A DNA stretch of 64,000 nucleotides. It comes from Anticarsia gemmatalis. Taxonomy: Eukaryota; Arthropoda; Insecta; Lepidoptera; Erebidae. The notes under the pieces are model-generated. The model saw only the letters and a list, made by a program, of their open reading frames with translations. It had not been told where the DNA came from and did not search any database. The DNA lies in assembly GCF_050436995.1 (NCBI RefSeq), contig NC_134753.1:1922001-1986000 (forward strand), read 5' to 3'. The translations under genes were made by a program, and so were the position numbers. Shown in pieces: positions 48,101-60,600 of this stretch (the stretch's first letter is position 1; the number at the start of each line of letters is the position of its first letter).

Positions 48101-50294
48101 GTCCACTGCAATAATCCTGGAGCTCCCATGACCACGGTGTTCATCTTAGTAACGGCCATGGAGAAACCAACTTGTCCATGAGCGTAGTAGTACAGGTGCG
48201 TTTTACCAGATCCATATTCTGGTCTTAGACCATCTGTCACGAATGCTTGGTGACTGCTTCTACCTTCTGGTGTAAAGAGAAATGGTTTAGTTTTAACGAT
48301 ATTCTGATAAAATATGTCATATAAAATCTATTTTCTTTTAACTTTGTAGGGTTGTTCATTTGTTCTCTTTGTTCGATTCACTTTTCTCAGTTTTTTTATA
48401 AGACAAATCCTTCACAAAAAAATTCTCTCGTGTCCCGGGGACTTTATGAAACTTACAATCAAAGGACCCAAAGAACAATCAGATCCGAAAAAAATATTTT
48501 TAGATCGCACTAATATTATGGGATTCAATCGAACCTACGACCTTCCGACGCACAGATGGGACGAATATCCAGAAAGAGAAGAAGAGAGAGAGAGAGAGAG
48601 AAATAGAAAAAGATAAAAGAGAGTTACTTACCATCAGCCAAAGGGTTCAATATTCGATTCCTTCTTGGTGACAAAAGATAGGTCGCTCCATGCATTAGTA
48701 AGTTCTTTGAATCGTATTGTGTTTTTGATCTTGGTGCCGATACCTAAAAAAAACAATGCTCTTTTTCAAATAATAAACTAATTGGTAATAAAACTATCCT
48801 ATACAGTCTTACACTTAAGTAAATTTTCAGACATCACAATTTATATCAAAAGTACGTGTATAAATTAGGTGCTTAGCAAAAAATAAAAAAGCTCGGCACC
48901 AATTAAGGAACATGATAATCAGTAAACGTACTTGTCTCTTCTCTTTAACCCATGACTGTCCCACTGCTGAGCAAGGGTTAACATTACTGTCCCACAGAAA
49001 TATTATTTTGTTTTGTTTTAAAAAAGATAACTCCTTAGCTAAGAATTTCTCTTGAGTCGCTGGGACAAACAAACGAACAACGAACACAAAGTGCAACCTG
49101 ACCCGAAACCGTTATTTTTGAATCGCACAAATATTTGTTCCGCGGGAGATGCAATGGTACCGGCATGGCGACCTAAGCCACGGAATCAGTCAAAATTAGG
49201 GATTGCAATCCGGTCCACCGGATCCGGTGTTTGTATTTGAAATATTTTCGTTAAGTGAGATAATAATTAGTATGCTCTCCTCTAGTAGGTAGGTACTTAC
49301 AAATAATTACATTAATAACTGAGACCGATTATTTGAATACTTAAAATTATTATATCTTAATTTCATTTTAATTTCGTCGGACCGGATTGCAATCCCTAGT
49401 CAAAATATTCTACTTACCAATAACCGATCATTTGAAACAGATTCCATGGATGCACCAAACCACATGTCTCTCCTCAAGTCGTAAGGGGTCATTAACCTGC
49501 TTTTCTGAAACCTGGAGCCTAAATGCTGGCACGATACATTTCTGACGGCCAGTTCTTGAAGGGAACATATAAATACCAGTCCAGTCGGTTCCTTTACTCT
49601 ATTGGTTGCTTTCGGTGCACCGACGTACAGCCTGTTTGATTAAAAGGTTTGATAAAAGGTCAATGTTTTTAACAAATGATAATTATTGTATCGTGAAAAT
49701 GTGGTGTCGCGTGCGATAAATATGGACGTTATATAATTTGTGGATTTTGGCATAAATTTAAGGATGTGTCTCTGAAATATTTCTGTTGGACTTTAGGACA
49801 AAAAGAACATACACAGAATTGAAAACTTCCTCTTTTTTTTGTAGTCGGCAAATTAATTGAAGGTTACAACGTAAACTTTTAAATTAACAGAGTATTAATA
49901 TATAAGCTCAAATGGGGCTGAGAACGAGCTGATTTTTACTTGAGTTAAATGTTGACTAAAATTAACTCTTTAAGTTAACCTCACATTAAAAAACTACATA
50001 AATAAAAATAATGTAAAAAATAAATCTCTTTTAAAACAATATAACGTTAGTACTGTTACTCTAGTCTCTGCCTACCCTAAAAGGAAGAAGTCGTGATTTT
50101 ATGTATGTATGTTATATAAAGTAAATAGTACTATACCCCTCCGGTCTTAGTAATGTTGAAAATCCAAAATATTCATTCGACAGTCCATTTTTTTCCGGAA
50201 TAAATTTTATATTTGTATTTTCGTGAAATACAAAACTTTGAAAAGAATACCGTACAACAAAGCATAAAAAATATAATATTGTATCTCTGGCCAT
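39160..50294 (-). CDS. Integrin alpha subunit 1 (alphaPS3-like), complete, 20 exons
   Basis: Cell-surface adhesion receptor chain that pairs with an integrin beta chain. Exons: 50137-50294, 49418-49631, 48632-48743, 48099-48266, 47468-47578, 46682-46770, 46040-46261, 45588-45705, 45099-45272, 44381-44563, 43960-44084, 43315-43381, 42573-42720, 41719-42069, 41323-41407, 41056-41118, 40669-40795, 40234-40312, 39819-39939, 39160-39294. Phases agree; 949 aa. Signal peptide MARDTILYFLCFVVRYSFQS. FG-GAP propeller blades include YFGYSVESG, YFGATLCRTDINNDGLDDLL, RFGTAIADLGDVNGDGFRD and GFGWSIAKGFDVDNN, with three Ca-binding loops (D321-D329, D390-D398, D448-D456). No I domain. The leg exons have PYIPGSNQSLGFRL and HPKRIPSDC. 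One membrane helix (WYIVVPCIFIGLLLLSIIVW), then GFFLRKR in place of the usual GFFKR, and a tail with DEDVYEELGSNDVD. No RxKR furin site was seen near the membrane. Shorter than Drosophila PS chains. Introns hold many TEs. Confidence 0.95.
39483..39737 (+). mobile_element. Helitron H1, 3' end cut off
   Basis: Starts TCTATACTAATATTATAAAG and stops at cgaagttgcgcgggtca without the final CTAG. It contains a short extra copy of the tip motif tagtatagat near 39691. Lies in the last intron of integrin gene 1, antisense to it. Confidence 0.7.
40141..40183. repeat. Perfect 19-bp-arm hairpin in integrin intron 18
   Basis: aggtacacgcgagccaggc (40141-40159) and gcctggctcgcgtgtacct (40165-40183), loop aacac. 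It is GC-rich compared with its AT-rich surroundings. Confidence 0.9.
40435..40555. repeat. Dispersed repeat shared with 12265-12390
   Basis: aaaagctttttcccgttttt, gggcatttccg and cttagtgcccctctacact also occur at 12265-12390 in intron 2 of the secreted-protein gene. Here it lies in an integrin intron. Confidence 0.6.
42355..42515. repeat. Decayed foldback repeat in integrin intron 13
   Basis: tactatcgattatcgaga and gtcgatagtttgagaatcga can pair, and the core has cggcgcccgctagtggcgct. It resembles the MITE at 57292-57471. Confidence 0.5.
43145..43262 (-). mobile_element. tRNA-like SINE, family S3
   Basis: Plus-strand text ctgggaatcgaacccgggac, then acactaacaaccgcgcac, is the reverse of a B box and a head. 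The phrase agcactttgtccgacc is shared with the copy at 37365-37445. Lies in an integrin intron. Confidence 0.65.
43652..43927 (-). mobile_element. Non-autonomous Helitron H1 with long CAAA tract
   Basis: CTAGctgacccgcgcaactt to ttataatattagtataga, with about ten CAAA repeats at 43857-43900. Lies between integrin exons 43315-43381 and 43960-44084, ending 33 bases from the latter's donor. Confidence 0.8.
45409..45537 (+). mobile_element. SINE S1, 3' half only
   Basis: tgtgcgatccacaaatagtt to ttcttagtacgggagttgtc; the tRNA-like head is missing. Lies in an integrin intron. Confidence 0.65.
46328..46480. mobile_element. Foldback MITE, family F (copy 1)
   Basis: Left end gcgggcttatcatgtatctc and right end caactgagatacttaatggc can pair. 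The inner phrase agtacattgctgctttgac is shared with 54495-54645 and 59908-60083. All three lie in or beside the integrin genes. Confidence 0.7.
46886..47036 (-). mobile_element. SINE S1, strongly diverged
   Basis: tatgtgtcgcaacttttact, gatccgaaacagg, then tggaatcgaacccacgaacg and a changed head (tattgcgctaagtt). Lies in an integrin intron. Confidence 0.55.
47161..47354 (-). mobile_element. Non-autonomous Helitron, family H3
   Basis: Minus strand starts TCCTACTAATATTATAAATG, has ttacgatgaaattcagatg and a subterminal hairpin gcgacgaagtcgc, and ends ggccTCTAG. Lies in an integrin intron. Confidence 0.7.
47665..47775. mobile_element. Foldback MITE, family A (copy 4)
   Basis: tagcggtactttatcaattcaatagc and its partner gctatcaattaaatgaataccgcta in inverse order, ending taagaaaccgggg. 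The left terminal part is eroded. Confidence 0.65.
48401..48557 (-). mobile_element. SINE S1, diverged
   Basis: ctctcgtgtcccggggactt, gatccgaaaaaaata and cgaacctacgaccttccgac. The A-box end is lost. A (GA)n microsatellite lies just after it at 48577-48600. Confidence 0.6.
49020..49190 (-). mobile_element. SINE S1, diverged
   Basis: aactccttagctaagaattt to ggcatggcgacctaagccac, with the B-box region deleted (gttccgcgggagatgcaatg). Confidence 0.65.
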
Positions 50295-50851
50295 TGTATT
50301 TTTGTTGAATTAGTGTGTTTTTGTTACTAATACCTGAAAAAAAAATACTTAACTTAATTTCATTATACTTAATTTATTTAAACTATAAAACTATCATCTA
50401 AATAAAATTGGTGGTTTGCTTTTTACGTTATCAAAAAATGCCTGAACACTTAAACTTTATCACATATCATATCTATGACATATGGCTTATGTTAAACTAT
50501 GATTTTAACAAAGTAATTGTCATTTGCAGTAACAGTAAGTGGAATTATTTTGAGGAAATCTACATACTACTTACTACTACTACTACTACATACTACTTTT
50601 TCATTCAATGTATTTTCGAGAGTCCCTTATTATTGTTCCGGCGTTATAAGTGCCTACTTCATTTGAATTAGGTATCCTCGACAGTATATTATTATAAGAA
50701 TTTAAATCTAAGTCTAGCTTTAGTTATAGATCAATCTCTGTCTTTTCTTTTGAGAATGGTTTCTTAACAGCATTATAGCCTAGCATAAGTTTTCTATTGT
50801 AAGACCTAGACCTAAGTACCTATTGTGGAGAGAAAATAAATATATTATTGA
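50295..50851. other. Upstream flank of integrin gene 1
   Basis: No TATA box or clear promoter motif fixed. 50690-50850 ends gagagaaaataaatatatta and looks like a retroposon 3' tail. A short (CTA)n run lies near 50570-50592. Confidence 0.3.
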
Positions 50852-51119
50852 CTAGCTGACCCGCGCAACTTCGCTTGCATCACATAAGAGAGAATGGGTC
50901 AAAATTTTCCCCGTTGTTGTAATTTTTTATACTGGTACTCTGCTCCTATTGGTCGTAGCGTAGCGCATATATAGCCTATAACCTTCCTCGATAAATGGGC
51001 TATCTAACACTGAAATAATTTTTCAAATCGGACCAGTAGTTCTTGAGATTAGCGCGTTCAAAAAAAACAAACAAACAATCAAACAAACAAACTCTTTAGC
51101 TTTATAATATTAGTATAGA
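50852..51119 (-). mobile_element. Non-autonomous Helitron H1
   Basis: CTAGctgacccgcgcaactt to ttataatattagtataga. Full length, between the two integrin genes. Confidence 0.8.
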
Positions 51120-52485
51120 TTATAACAATGACTAAAAAAATAAATACATACATGCACTTAGTTCACTTCATTGAAAATTGTCTTTTAATCAAACATTAAT
51201 AATTTTACTGTAAAAATAAATCACTTAAACATTACTTTCCTTTGCACAGTCAGGCTTAAACTGTCATCACTGTTATTAAAAAAAATATTTACTTAAACTT
51301 AACTTTAAAATTTTAAAATGCCTATTAAATGTATCCCAAGACACTGTTTTTTCAACTAAATTTGTACAGTAGCAAGTCAAACTGCATTGTACGAATGCAT
51401 TACATTACTGCAGCCCAACTTTAATATTAGTTTATATTTACAATGCATTAACAAATGAGTGGACAGATAATTAACTCCTTCCATATTACTCATCTCTCTC
51501 GCACCTATTGTTTTAAACATAAGTGCGAGAGAGAAAGAGTATCTCTCCCGTTATCTACTCACTTTCCTGGATACAATTGGGGTTAATGAAGCTTTCTATT
51601 ATTAAAATAACACTTAAAATGGGTTAACTGTTCGACATATTAACAGAAATTTGGGCTTTCCTACAATTCTTACAATTATTGGCACTTAGAAGTTTTTTTT
51701 TGCAAAATGTTAAACTACGAAACTACTTTTTTTAAGCTTTTGTTTTTTTTTTGTATCTTATTAATATTCGTTCAAGTTTAAAAAGCGCATTTTTTTCATA
51801 AAATTTTCAAATATTGGGTTAGCTTATCGCATGTCACCTAACTAAAGTCTGCAACTGAGTATATCCCAAAAAAAATTAAAACACCTTTTATCACTTTGGT
51901 TGAGCTGGGTATCGAACCTACGACATGATCACTTGACAACCACCGGGATCGACTCTTTACGTGCCCTCTGAAGCTATCACGGTCACCCATCTATAATAAT
52001 GACCGCGTCAGGAGTTGCTTTACCCTCAGATGCACGTCTCAATATGACTAATAGAGTATAAAACAAATTGTTATATTTTTTAATACAAATGCTCATTATA
52101 TTATAATATTGTAAGTAATGGAAGCTGTGAATGACTCATGTTATCTCACTTCCCGCGCGAGATAATGATTTAAATATCATTGAGTCTTTGTTGCTGTGTT
52201 TACAATACATTGTTTTTAATAAAACCATTCTTTAGACTATTATCTTTGTCAAAAAATATCTTCTATCTGACATTTAAAATTACTCGACTTTGTGTAAAAA
52301 CTATCATATATTTTAGTTCTTGTAAAATACGCTAGGGACGCTGATCGACTTCAAAAATAAACGAAAAGGTTGTCAGTTCGTTTTTCTCACGTTTGTTGCC
52401 TCCAAATTTCTTACTGGTTGAATAGTTTGGTATGAAAGGATCGTTACATACATATATGCAGGTCATTATTACAAGTGCATTGTAA
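51120..52485. other. Spacer between the integrin genes
   Basis: AT-rich, no gene. An R1 repeat scrap lies at 51950-52036 (tttacgtgccctctgaagc). 51490-51545 has two near-inverse stretches, catctctctcgcacctat and taagtgcgagagagaaag. Confidence 0.35.
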
Positions 52486-52738
52486 TCTATGTATACTTAT
52501 TATAAAATTTTAGAGTTTGTTTGCTTGGTTGAACGCGCTATTCTCAGCAACTACGGGTGCGAATTGAAAAATATGTTAGTCTTAGATAGCCTATTTATTG
52601 AGGAATGCTTTAGGCTATCTAACATCACGCTACGACCAAAAGAAGCAGAGAACCAGTAAAAAATGTTTCGAAAACGGGGGCAATTATGATTCTCATTCTC
52701 TGTTCTGTGATGCAAGCAAAGTTGCGCGGATCAGTTAG
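52486..52738 (+). mobile_element. Helitron H1, old copy
   Basis: Diverged along its length: TCTATGTATACTTATTATAA start, ggttgaacgcgctattctca, and end gcggatcagTTAG, in which CTAG has mutated. Confidence 0.65.
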
Positions 52739-53010
52739 TTTAAGTATATTAATTTACATATACTTGCCTACTCGGGATAATTTTAATCCTAACGAGAACA
52801 CATTAGATTTTATTGTTATTTTGATTTAACATTTAGAACGATAACAATAGGATTAAACTTTTGTACAAAGAATTTGAACCCATTAGTTAATTAACTTTTT
52901 AGAGACTAATAGAGTCTTTGTTTGAATATTTATTTAAATTAATTACCTTCTTTGTTACGTTTCAGTTTCCACAAAAATATGTATTTAAGCTACCTGACAT
53001 TTATCATTAA

Positions 53011-53240
53011 ATGCACGTTTGACGCAGTGGTTAACGTGGTCACCTCGCCGCAATAACCGTAGCGCCGCGTGTGGTTCGAATCCCACCCGGGACAAATATT
53101 TGTGTGATGAGCACGGGTATTTGTTCTGAGCCTGGTTGATAATGTGACCTATATGAATAATTATATATTTTACAGTATAGGATTTTTTATCTATTATATG
53201 GTTACCATAGTGCAAGCTCTGCTTGGGGCCATATCTATAT
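53011..53240 (+). mobile_element. tRNA-derived SINE, family S2
   Basis: Head gcacgtttgacgcagtggtt, then gtggttcgaatcccacccgg, and body tgtgatgagcacgggtattt to tctgagcctgg. The tail is rearranged. Confidence 0.75.
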
Positions 53241-53639
53241 AATAAGTTAAATAAGGAACTACACATTTATAACTTTACATCTAAAAAAGTTAGAAAAATT
53301 TTGTCTGAATACTTAGGACAATACGACTACTCAGATACAAAAAAATTACTAGACATTGTACAGTAAAACCATTGAATACTGTTAGTTTTAAAATCTACAC
53401 CTAGTTTATAGTTTACCACTGTATATAACTAACTTTTTGTATTGTAATCTAGGCAAATAACCAAAATAATGTCGAATAAAATTTCTTTCAAAGTCGCGTC
53501 AAGTGAAGTCCTGTAACACAGGTTTTTTTTAAAACCTAGCTCAGGTCGGTCACAATTAATTATATTTAGAATTAATAATATTGTATCTCTAGCGCATGTT
53601 ATAAGTATAATTATTCCGTTCACTAACAATTAAAATAGT

Positions 53640-53765
53640 CTTTCTTACTAACTCTCTTATATACTGTATAAAACTCAAATGTAACATTATACTATGTAAC
53701 ATTATAATAAGTTTGGAGCCAATAAATAAATATATTTATTTAACAAAAAAAAAAAAAAAAAAAAT
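53640..53765 (+). mobile_element. Retroposon 3' end with long A tail
   Basis: gtttggagccaataaataaa followed shortly by an uninterrupted run of about 21 A (53745-53764). The order AATAAA then poly(A) in genomic DNA marks a reverse-transcribed insertion. Its source is not recognised. Confidence 0.5.
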
Positions 53766-53821
53766 TTACAAAAAAAGTTTGGATCAACTGACCGTGGGCC
53801 AATAGTATTTATTTATTTATC

Positions 53822-54014
53822 CGCCGCCGTCCGCCACCTGAATTTTCCCATGGAAATGCGTTATTTTCCCGGAGTAAAAAGTAGCCTATGTCCTTTTTCG
53901 GGTATCGAAATATCTACATACCAAATTTTATGCAAATTGGTTGAGTAGTTTAGGCGTGATTGAGTAACAGACAGACAGACAGAGTTACTTTCGCATTTAT
54001 AATATTAGTATGGA
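53822..54014 (-). mobile_element. Non-autonomous Helitron, family H4, 3'-truncated
   Basis: Minus strand: CCATACTAATATTATAAATG, gtctgtctgttactcaat, ggtatgtagatatttcgata, and aataacgcatttccatggg. The CTAG end is missing. Confidence 0.55.
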
Positions 54015-54494
54015 TTATGTATGATTCTATTCAACTGTTCCATACAGTTGAATTTTGTGGAATGTAAAAATAATAAAGTCCTCAATCTGCGCTTAGCCAG
54101 CGTGGTGGACCCAATTCCTTATTCATCCTTAAATTTGGGAGGAGACCCTTACTCAGCAGTGGGACAGCAATGAAAATACATATATAGATATGTCCCAAAA
54201 CAATTGAAAGTAATAAAACTGCATTTATATATTCATTTAATATTTATTCTTGATTAATACTGATAATGAATGATTGATACTTAAGTTAAACGCTAAAAAT
54301 ACTGTACAAATAATACAACCAGAATAAAATAAAGAACTATAACTACTAACTATAGTCGATCTACATGATTGTAATAAACGAGTTATAAGCTCTGATTAGT
54401 TAAACAGTGTTTTGTATTTTCCACTCATATACAGTTTTAAAATTGATTGAAAGTGTCACAACATTGCATAACTAATCAGAGGGACTATCACTCA

Positions 54495-54645
54495 GTTGTG
54501 AACTATTTGAAAGCCACTATGTAATACATTGTTTTCTCTATTCGAGTATAGTGATTAGCATATTATGTCAAAGCAGTAATGTACTGAATAGTGACTATCA
54601 ATTTGGCATACACTAGCCGTCAACTGAGATACATGATACGCATAC
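54495..54645. mobile_element. Foldback MITE, family F (copy 2)
   Basis: gtgaactatttgaaagccac to ccgtcaactgagatacatga, in inverse orientation to the other two copies. The inner phrase gtcaaagcagtaatgtactg is shared. Lies just downstream of the stop codon of integrin gene 2. Confidence 0.65.
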
Positions 54646-54683
54646 AGAGTTTAAACGACGTTTTTAAGTAGACATTAAATATT

Positions 54684-57600
54684 TTAGTCTTTAATCTCCG
54701 CGTAAGTTTCCTCTTCGTTCAGTTTTTCTTCTTCGGATTCAGAAGATTGCAAAGGGTCTGTTTCTGATACATCTTGTAAAGGAATATTCTGTATCTTTTG
54801 ATACCTCACACGAATGAAAAAACCCGTCTGGAACAAGAATAAATTATTTATTTTTGGGTACTTAAATAACACGTGTCAATTCAATATCTCGGTCATTTAA
54901 AGCTGTAATTGCAGTTTAAGTTGCCTGATAGTCAATTTGTCACCATGGCCAATGTAACCTGTACCAAAACTTCCAGTAAAAAGTCAAGAAAAGATCAGAA
55001 ATTTAAAGTTATCTATGGTATTGTTTGAACGCGCTAATCTCAGGAACTACTGGTCCGATTTGAAAAATTTTTTCAGTGTTAGATAGCCCATTTATCGAGG
55101 AAGGCTATAGGCTATATATCACGCTACGACCAATAGGAGCAGAGTACCAGTGAAAAATGTTACAAAAACGGGGAAAATTATGATTCTCTTATGTGACGCA
55201 AGCGAAGTTGCGCGGGTCAGCTAGTGATTTGATAATCTTAGGTAGTCAGTTGATTTTTTTTAGGATATAAATTCCTACGAAATCATAAATAAAATATACT
55301 TACACTGTGCAAAATAATGACGATTATAGCTAATATTAGAAGACCTATGATCACGCAGCCTCCAATGATGCACCAATAATTAATCATTGGTTCTAGAATC
55401 AATTTCGTTGTCACTTCACAAGTGCTGTAACAAAATATAGTAATTAAATTAGATTTGATTAAACCCGTAGCTATCCCACTGCTGGGCAGGGATTTCCTCC
55501 AAAAGGAGATGCTAGAGGGCCTTGAATCATCACGCTGGCCAAGTGCGGAGTAGGGTCTTTTTGTTGCAAGAAATGTGTCAAACAATTTTTAGGCCCACTA
55601 GGTTTCATTTTCAGGGCTCTTAGCCAGCATTGTGGACTCAAGGTCTAACCTCTCCTCCGTTTGGAAGGAGACTCTTTACGAGAAGTAAAACAGTAGTGGA
55701 TTGAAAAAAAATGTTTTGAAATTCTGGATGCTTCAGTGAAAGACCTGATATAATTTTAGCCTGCATGTTAAACTCAATGCTTTAAACCCTTTTTAGGACT
55801 CACGTCCAGCACTTGCAGAAGCTTCATTTGTTTATTCTATTACAATTATAAACAATATAAATGTTTGAGACATAAAAGATTTGTTTGTTATTTAGTTTAT
55901 TCATTGTTAAATATTGGGAACCATCATGCTTTTTACTTACGTGTATTCGACAGATCCGTAATGATTCCGAGTCCGAAGAGTGTATAATAATGAAGTAGCG
56001 TTGTATGTTTTATTTTGCTTTAGAAAATCTCCTGAAAAATCAAATTATACTGATATGAAGTTGTCGCATCTACACAACACTTCTGCTCAAAAAATCCGGG
56101 TTAAAAAACTTATGATTTAATTCGTTTATTTATGTTTATGCATATTGGGAAATATTCTTTGCCCTACTTATATCAAAACCAGCTGACACGCGCAACTTCG
56201 CTCGCGACACATAAGAGAGAATGGGTCAAGATTTTCCCCGGTTTTGTAACATTTTTCGTTGCTACTCCGCTCCTAATGGTCGGAGCGTGATGTTATATAG
56301 CCTATAGCCTTCCTCGATAAATGGGCTATCTAACATTGAAATAATTTTTCAAAACAGACTCGTAGTTCCTGAGATTAGCGCGTTCAAACAAACAAACAAA
56401 CAAACTCTTCAGCTTTATAATATTAGTAAAGATTCATTTGACACAGTTTGGAGAGCCAGTTGAACTAACCTTCGACTCCTAAATCTATTTGCAACGGTAA
56501 AGAGACTACCAACGAAGTCTTGGCTGGGATTGACCACACGCAATCCAGGAAAATATCGTATTTTGGAGGCCCGCAACCTTGGATAGGAGATGTTAAATTA
56601 GTCTGAAAAGAAAATTTTCAAAGATAAAAAAAAAACATTTGTATCACCATTTATTGTTCCAATGTTTAGAAAATTAAATCAAAATAAGAGATTACTCTGA
56701 ATATTGTTTGGAAAATTTGGAAAAGAGGAAGATCTGTTCCCTGCATTGATAGACAAAAAATATTAAGGACAACGTACCTTACTGGGTATCCTAATAGAAA
56801 CGTCAAGAGCTGGCCAGTCCAAAGGTCCAAGATTCCTTATCTGAAAATATATAAATACATTTTTTACAATAAATCACATTTTCCCACTAAAATATTTGAG
56901 CCATCAAATCCAAAATTATCGGGAAGAAACATCTCTTTCTCAGGTTTCGGCTTGAATTCCTACACCATAATATTGTTATTTTAATTTACCTCAAACGTAT
57001 GCTTGAATGACACAATATCACCAGCAGCTAAACTTTGTCCTAATATTGTCATAGAAGAATTTGGCATGGAGTTTCTGAAATCAAAAGATTATGTCAATTT
57101 TTTGGTCAAAATTATGAATATATAAGGTTTGTGCAATGTGTGTAAGCTGGTGTTTTGTTCGCGGACAAATCCCCACAGAACGCAAACGAACGTAATGCTA
57201 GCAAGTGTTTATAAATTATACGTTCTTAGGTTAAGGTATTTATAAATCTATGCTCAATAGTCGTAAATAAAGGATGAATTTGAAAACAGTAGCTCGATTT
57301 TCTACTACTATCGACTACCGACAACCGAACTGTCATCGAGAAATGTTGTATGAAAATCTGATCAGCGCCTCTGACGGGTGTCGTAGGAAGTGTTTTGGCA
57401 GTACATTCTAAATGTCAAAATTTCAATAGCTAGCCGGTTGTCGGTAGTCGATAGTGGTACAGAATCGAGGTACTGAAGGTTGTTGTTAAGTGACGTCCTT
57501 TTGGTCACTTCTTACTGTTACGACAAAACACAATTCTATAAAACATGTTTTATTGCAAAATAAACTTACCCACTAATTTTGAATTCAACAACAGGCTGAA

Positions 57601-60600
57601 CCTCAACAACCAATTTCATTTCATATGCTTCAGTTATGATTTGTTTAACAGGATCATTTGTTATCAATTCTGCAGTTACATTCAAATCAACGCGTTCTTG
57701 CACTATCATATCATTTTCCAGTTGCACTTCCAATAACAAATCTTGGTTTCTCAAAAACGGTTGGGGGATACTACAGTTCATTGTCAGATCTTCAAGGTCA
57801 CAGGCCCTAGGGATCCTTTTTGGGTGCAAAGGAAGTGTAAACCGCACTTTTAAGCCGTAAGCCGTTTCACCTACATTTTTGATGGTGAATCTTAATCCTA
57901 GGGTTTTATTTGTGCCTGGTATATATGGACTGAAAAGGAAATAAATGTAAAAAAATACAACATATATCTATACTAATATTATAAAGCTGAAGAGTTTGTT
58001 TGTTTGTTTGAACGCGCTAATCTCAGGAACTACTAGTCCGATTTGAAAAATTCTTTCAGTGATAGATAGCCCATTTATCGAGAAAGGCTATAGGCTATAT
58101 ATCATCATGCTACGACCAATAGGAGCAGAGTAGCAATAAAAAATGTTACAAAAACGGGGAAAATTTTTACTCATTCTCTTATGTGACGCAAGCGAAGGTG
58201 CGCGGGTCAGCTAGTACGTTATAATATCACTCCCATTACGTGATACCTGAAGGTGTATGGAAAGGTATATGAGATACAACCCCGTCTCTATTATATGTCT
58301 CTCTGTATGTATTATATGAATATCTTTTAAATGTTAGTCCCCGCGACACAAGAGCAATTCTCGCAGCCTCCGGTAGCGGTATCCTGTCTCAATCACAGCA
58401 CGAACCCCCGTCTTAACGTAAGAAATACTTAAGAGGAAGTAAAAGTAACGGTTGTTGTACAACTTACTTTTCATTCAGAGCCTCCAGATTCATGACTAAC
58501 CAAGGATCGCAAACAAGATCTATTCCACAATCTTTCATTACACTCTTAATTACGGATGTATTTAATATTGAATCATCAGACAGTCTTGCAGCCTGAATGA
58601 AAAAAGTTGTTGAGTTGTCTGAAAATAAACATTGTTTAAAAATTAATATTACTTTTAAGTCAACTCACTCTTGACTAGACTGGATTTCCCCATTTCAGAA
58701 GACCCATGTCTAAAAATAGGACAGAAATCGGAGAGAAACATGATAAGTAAAAAAACACATTGTTCAATACGGCACTTTAAAAATGTATGATTAAACAGAA
58801 CGATGAAGATGTGATGTGTGACTTATCAAAAAATTACCAGAAATTTGATATACTTTTTATCTTACTATCTTCTTCTTCTTCTTCTTCTTATCGTATGGTT
58901 AGTGGTCAACCTAGTGTCAAAGTTGTTCCAGCCGCCCGAAGGCCTTTGACATGGCTTAACGACTGTTATCTTAGTAGACAACAGCCGGGACCGACTTTTT
59001 ACGTGCCCTCCGAAGCACGGAGACGCCCACTTCAAATACCACTATGCGGTCACCCATCTATAGAGTGACCGCGCCAAGGGTTGCTTAACCCACAGATCGT
59101 TTACCGACCGGTGAGCGCAACTGGCTATGGGCGCCTACTACTAATCTTACTATTAAGTAATAGCATATTAAGTTGTTTTATTATATTTGGACAAATTTCA
59201 ATTCACAAGCCAGTAGCTGTAGCCAGCTGTAGCTGTAGCCAGTAGGTTTTTGTGCGTGTACAACATACTAAAGAACCAGCTACAAAATCAATATTTCGGG
59301 GCAGGGAATCACAATTTTCGAGTGTTATTTTTTAAATAATTAATTACTTACTTTTGTTACTATAATAATATATTATGTAAGTGTGTGAAAAATAAGTAAA
59401 TTAATTATATTATTATTACTAAAAACCTTACCTTTCATAACTTCGTCAGGTTCAAGTTCAAATTCAAAGAGCATCGGTTCTAATAAATTGGCTGATTCCT
59501 GAAAAAATATAAAATCAGTTTTATTTCTGTCAAGTTCTTTATTTTGTTTTGTATGAAAGTATAGGTTTATTTACTTACATTAACATGTATTGTAACAGTA
59601 TTACATAGTTCTTGGTCTGGTGATACAAGCGTTCTGTACGACGAATCTTCAATAATCGCCCGACCATATTTGACATCTGCTCTTACTTTTGCAGTTACAT
59701 CTGAGAAAGAAAATACCTGTCAGATTTTTGTTTGATAGTCTAAGACTCAATGTACGGAATTAAAATCGTTAGAAAATATTTCGGTCTTAATGTATACCAG
59801 AAAAACTTAAATTGTCTAGTATAATTGCGTTTGTAATATGCATTTTGAAAATAGTTGCCTATTTTGATCCGGATCTTCGGCAATAACCGTGTCAAATTTA
59901 ATGACAGTCTGCGGGCTTATCACGTATCTCATTTGACAGCTAGTATACGTCAAATCTATGGTCACTATTCAGTACATTGCTGCTTTGACGTAACGTATTA
60001 ATCACTATAATCTAAGGGGGAAAACAATGGACAGCATAGTGGTTTTCAAATGACTGTCAACTAAGATACGTGATAGCCCCCAGATCAGCATCAAAGCATG
60101 ACAGGCAGACAAGTAAACGTTAGCGTGTACATAAAAACTGTAAGATAAGAATTGTAAGAATATAGATCAACTTACACATCGCTACATTTGTATGAAACTT
60201 AATCGGTGGTGCGGACACACAGAATTGTGCCTCAAATGTCGTCTCATTGTGTGACAAATTGATAGCGTACGGCATCTTTATGACAGCGCGCACTGACATT
60301 GTTGGAATACACCGGTACAAGTAAGATGTTCCGCTTACGTATGCACCAATGGCTAAATCTGAAAAACAAACCAAATCGTTATATCAACGATAGATACTTC
60401 ACAATAGTGGTCAAATTTTCGAACCTAGTGCTACGCATTTAAGAAAGGCAAAAGTAACACATAAGAAATTAAGTATCACTTGTTCTGACGGTGCCAGAAA
60501 ACATCGTGATAATTAACCTTGTACACCTAAGGGTTACTTTGCAAACTGAGATATAATATCTTTAATCTAAATTTTGTCTTCGTGGTGGATTCTAGGTCTA

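Noticed and set aside
58787..59068. Plus-strand frame of 93 codons
   Set aside because: It comes from the R1 repeat, whose other copies have stops and frameshifts.
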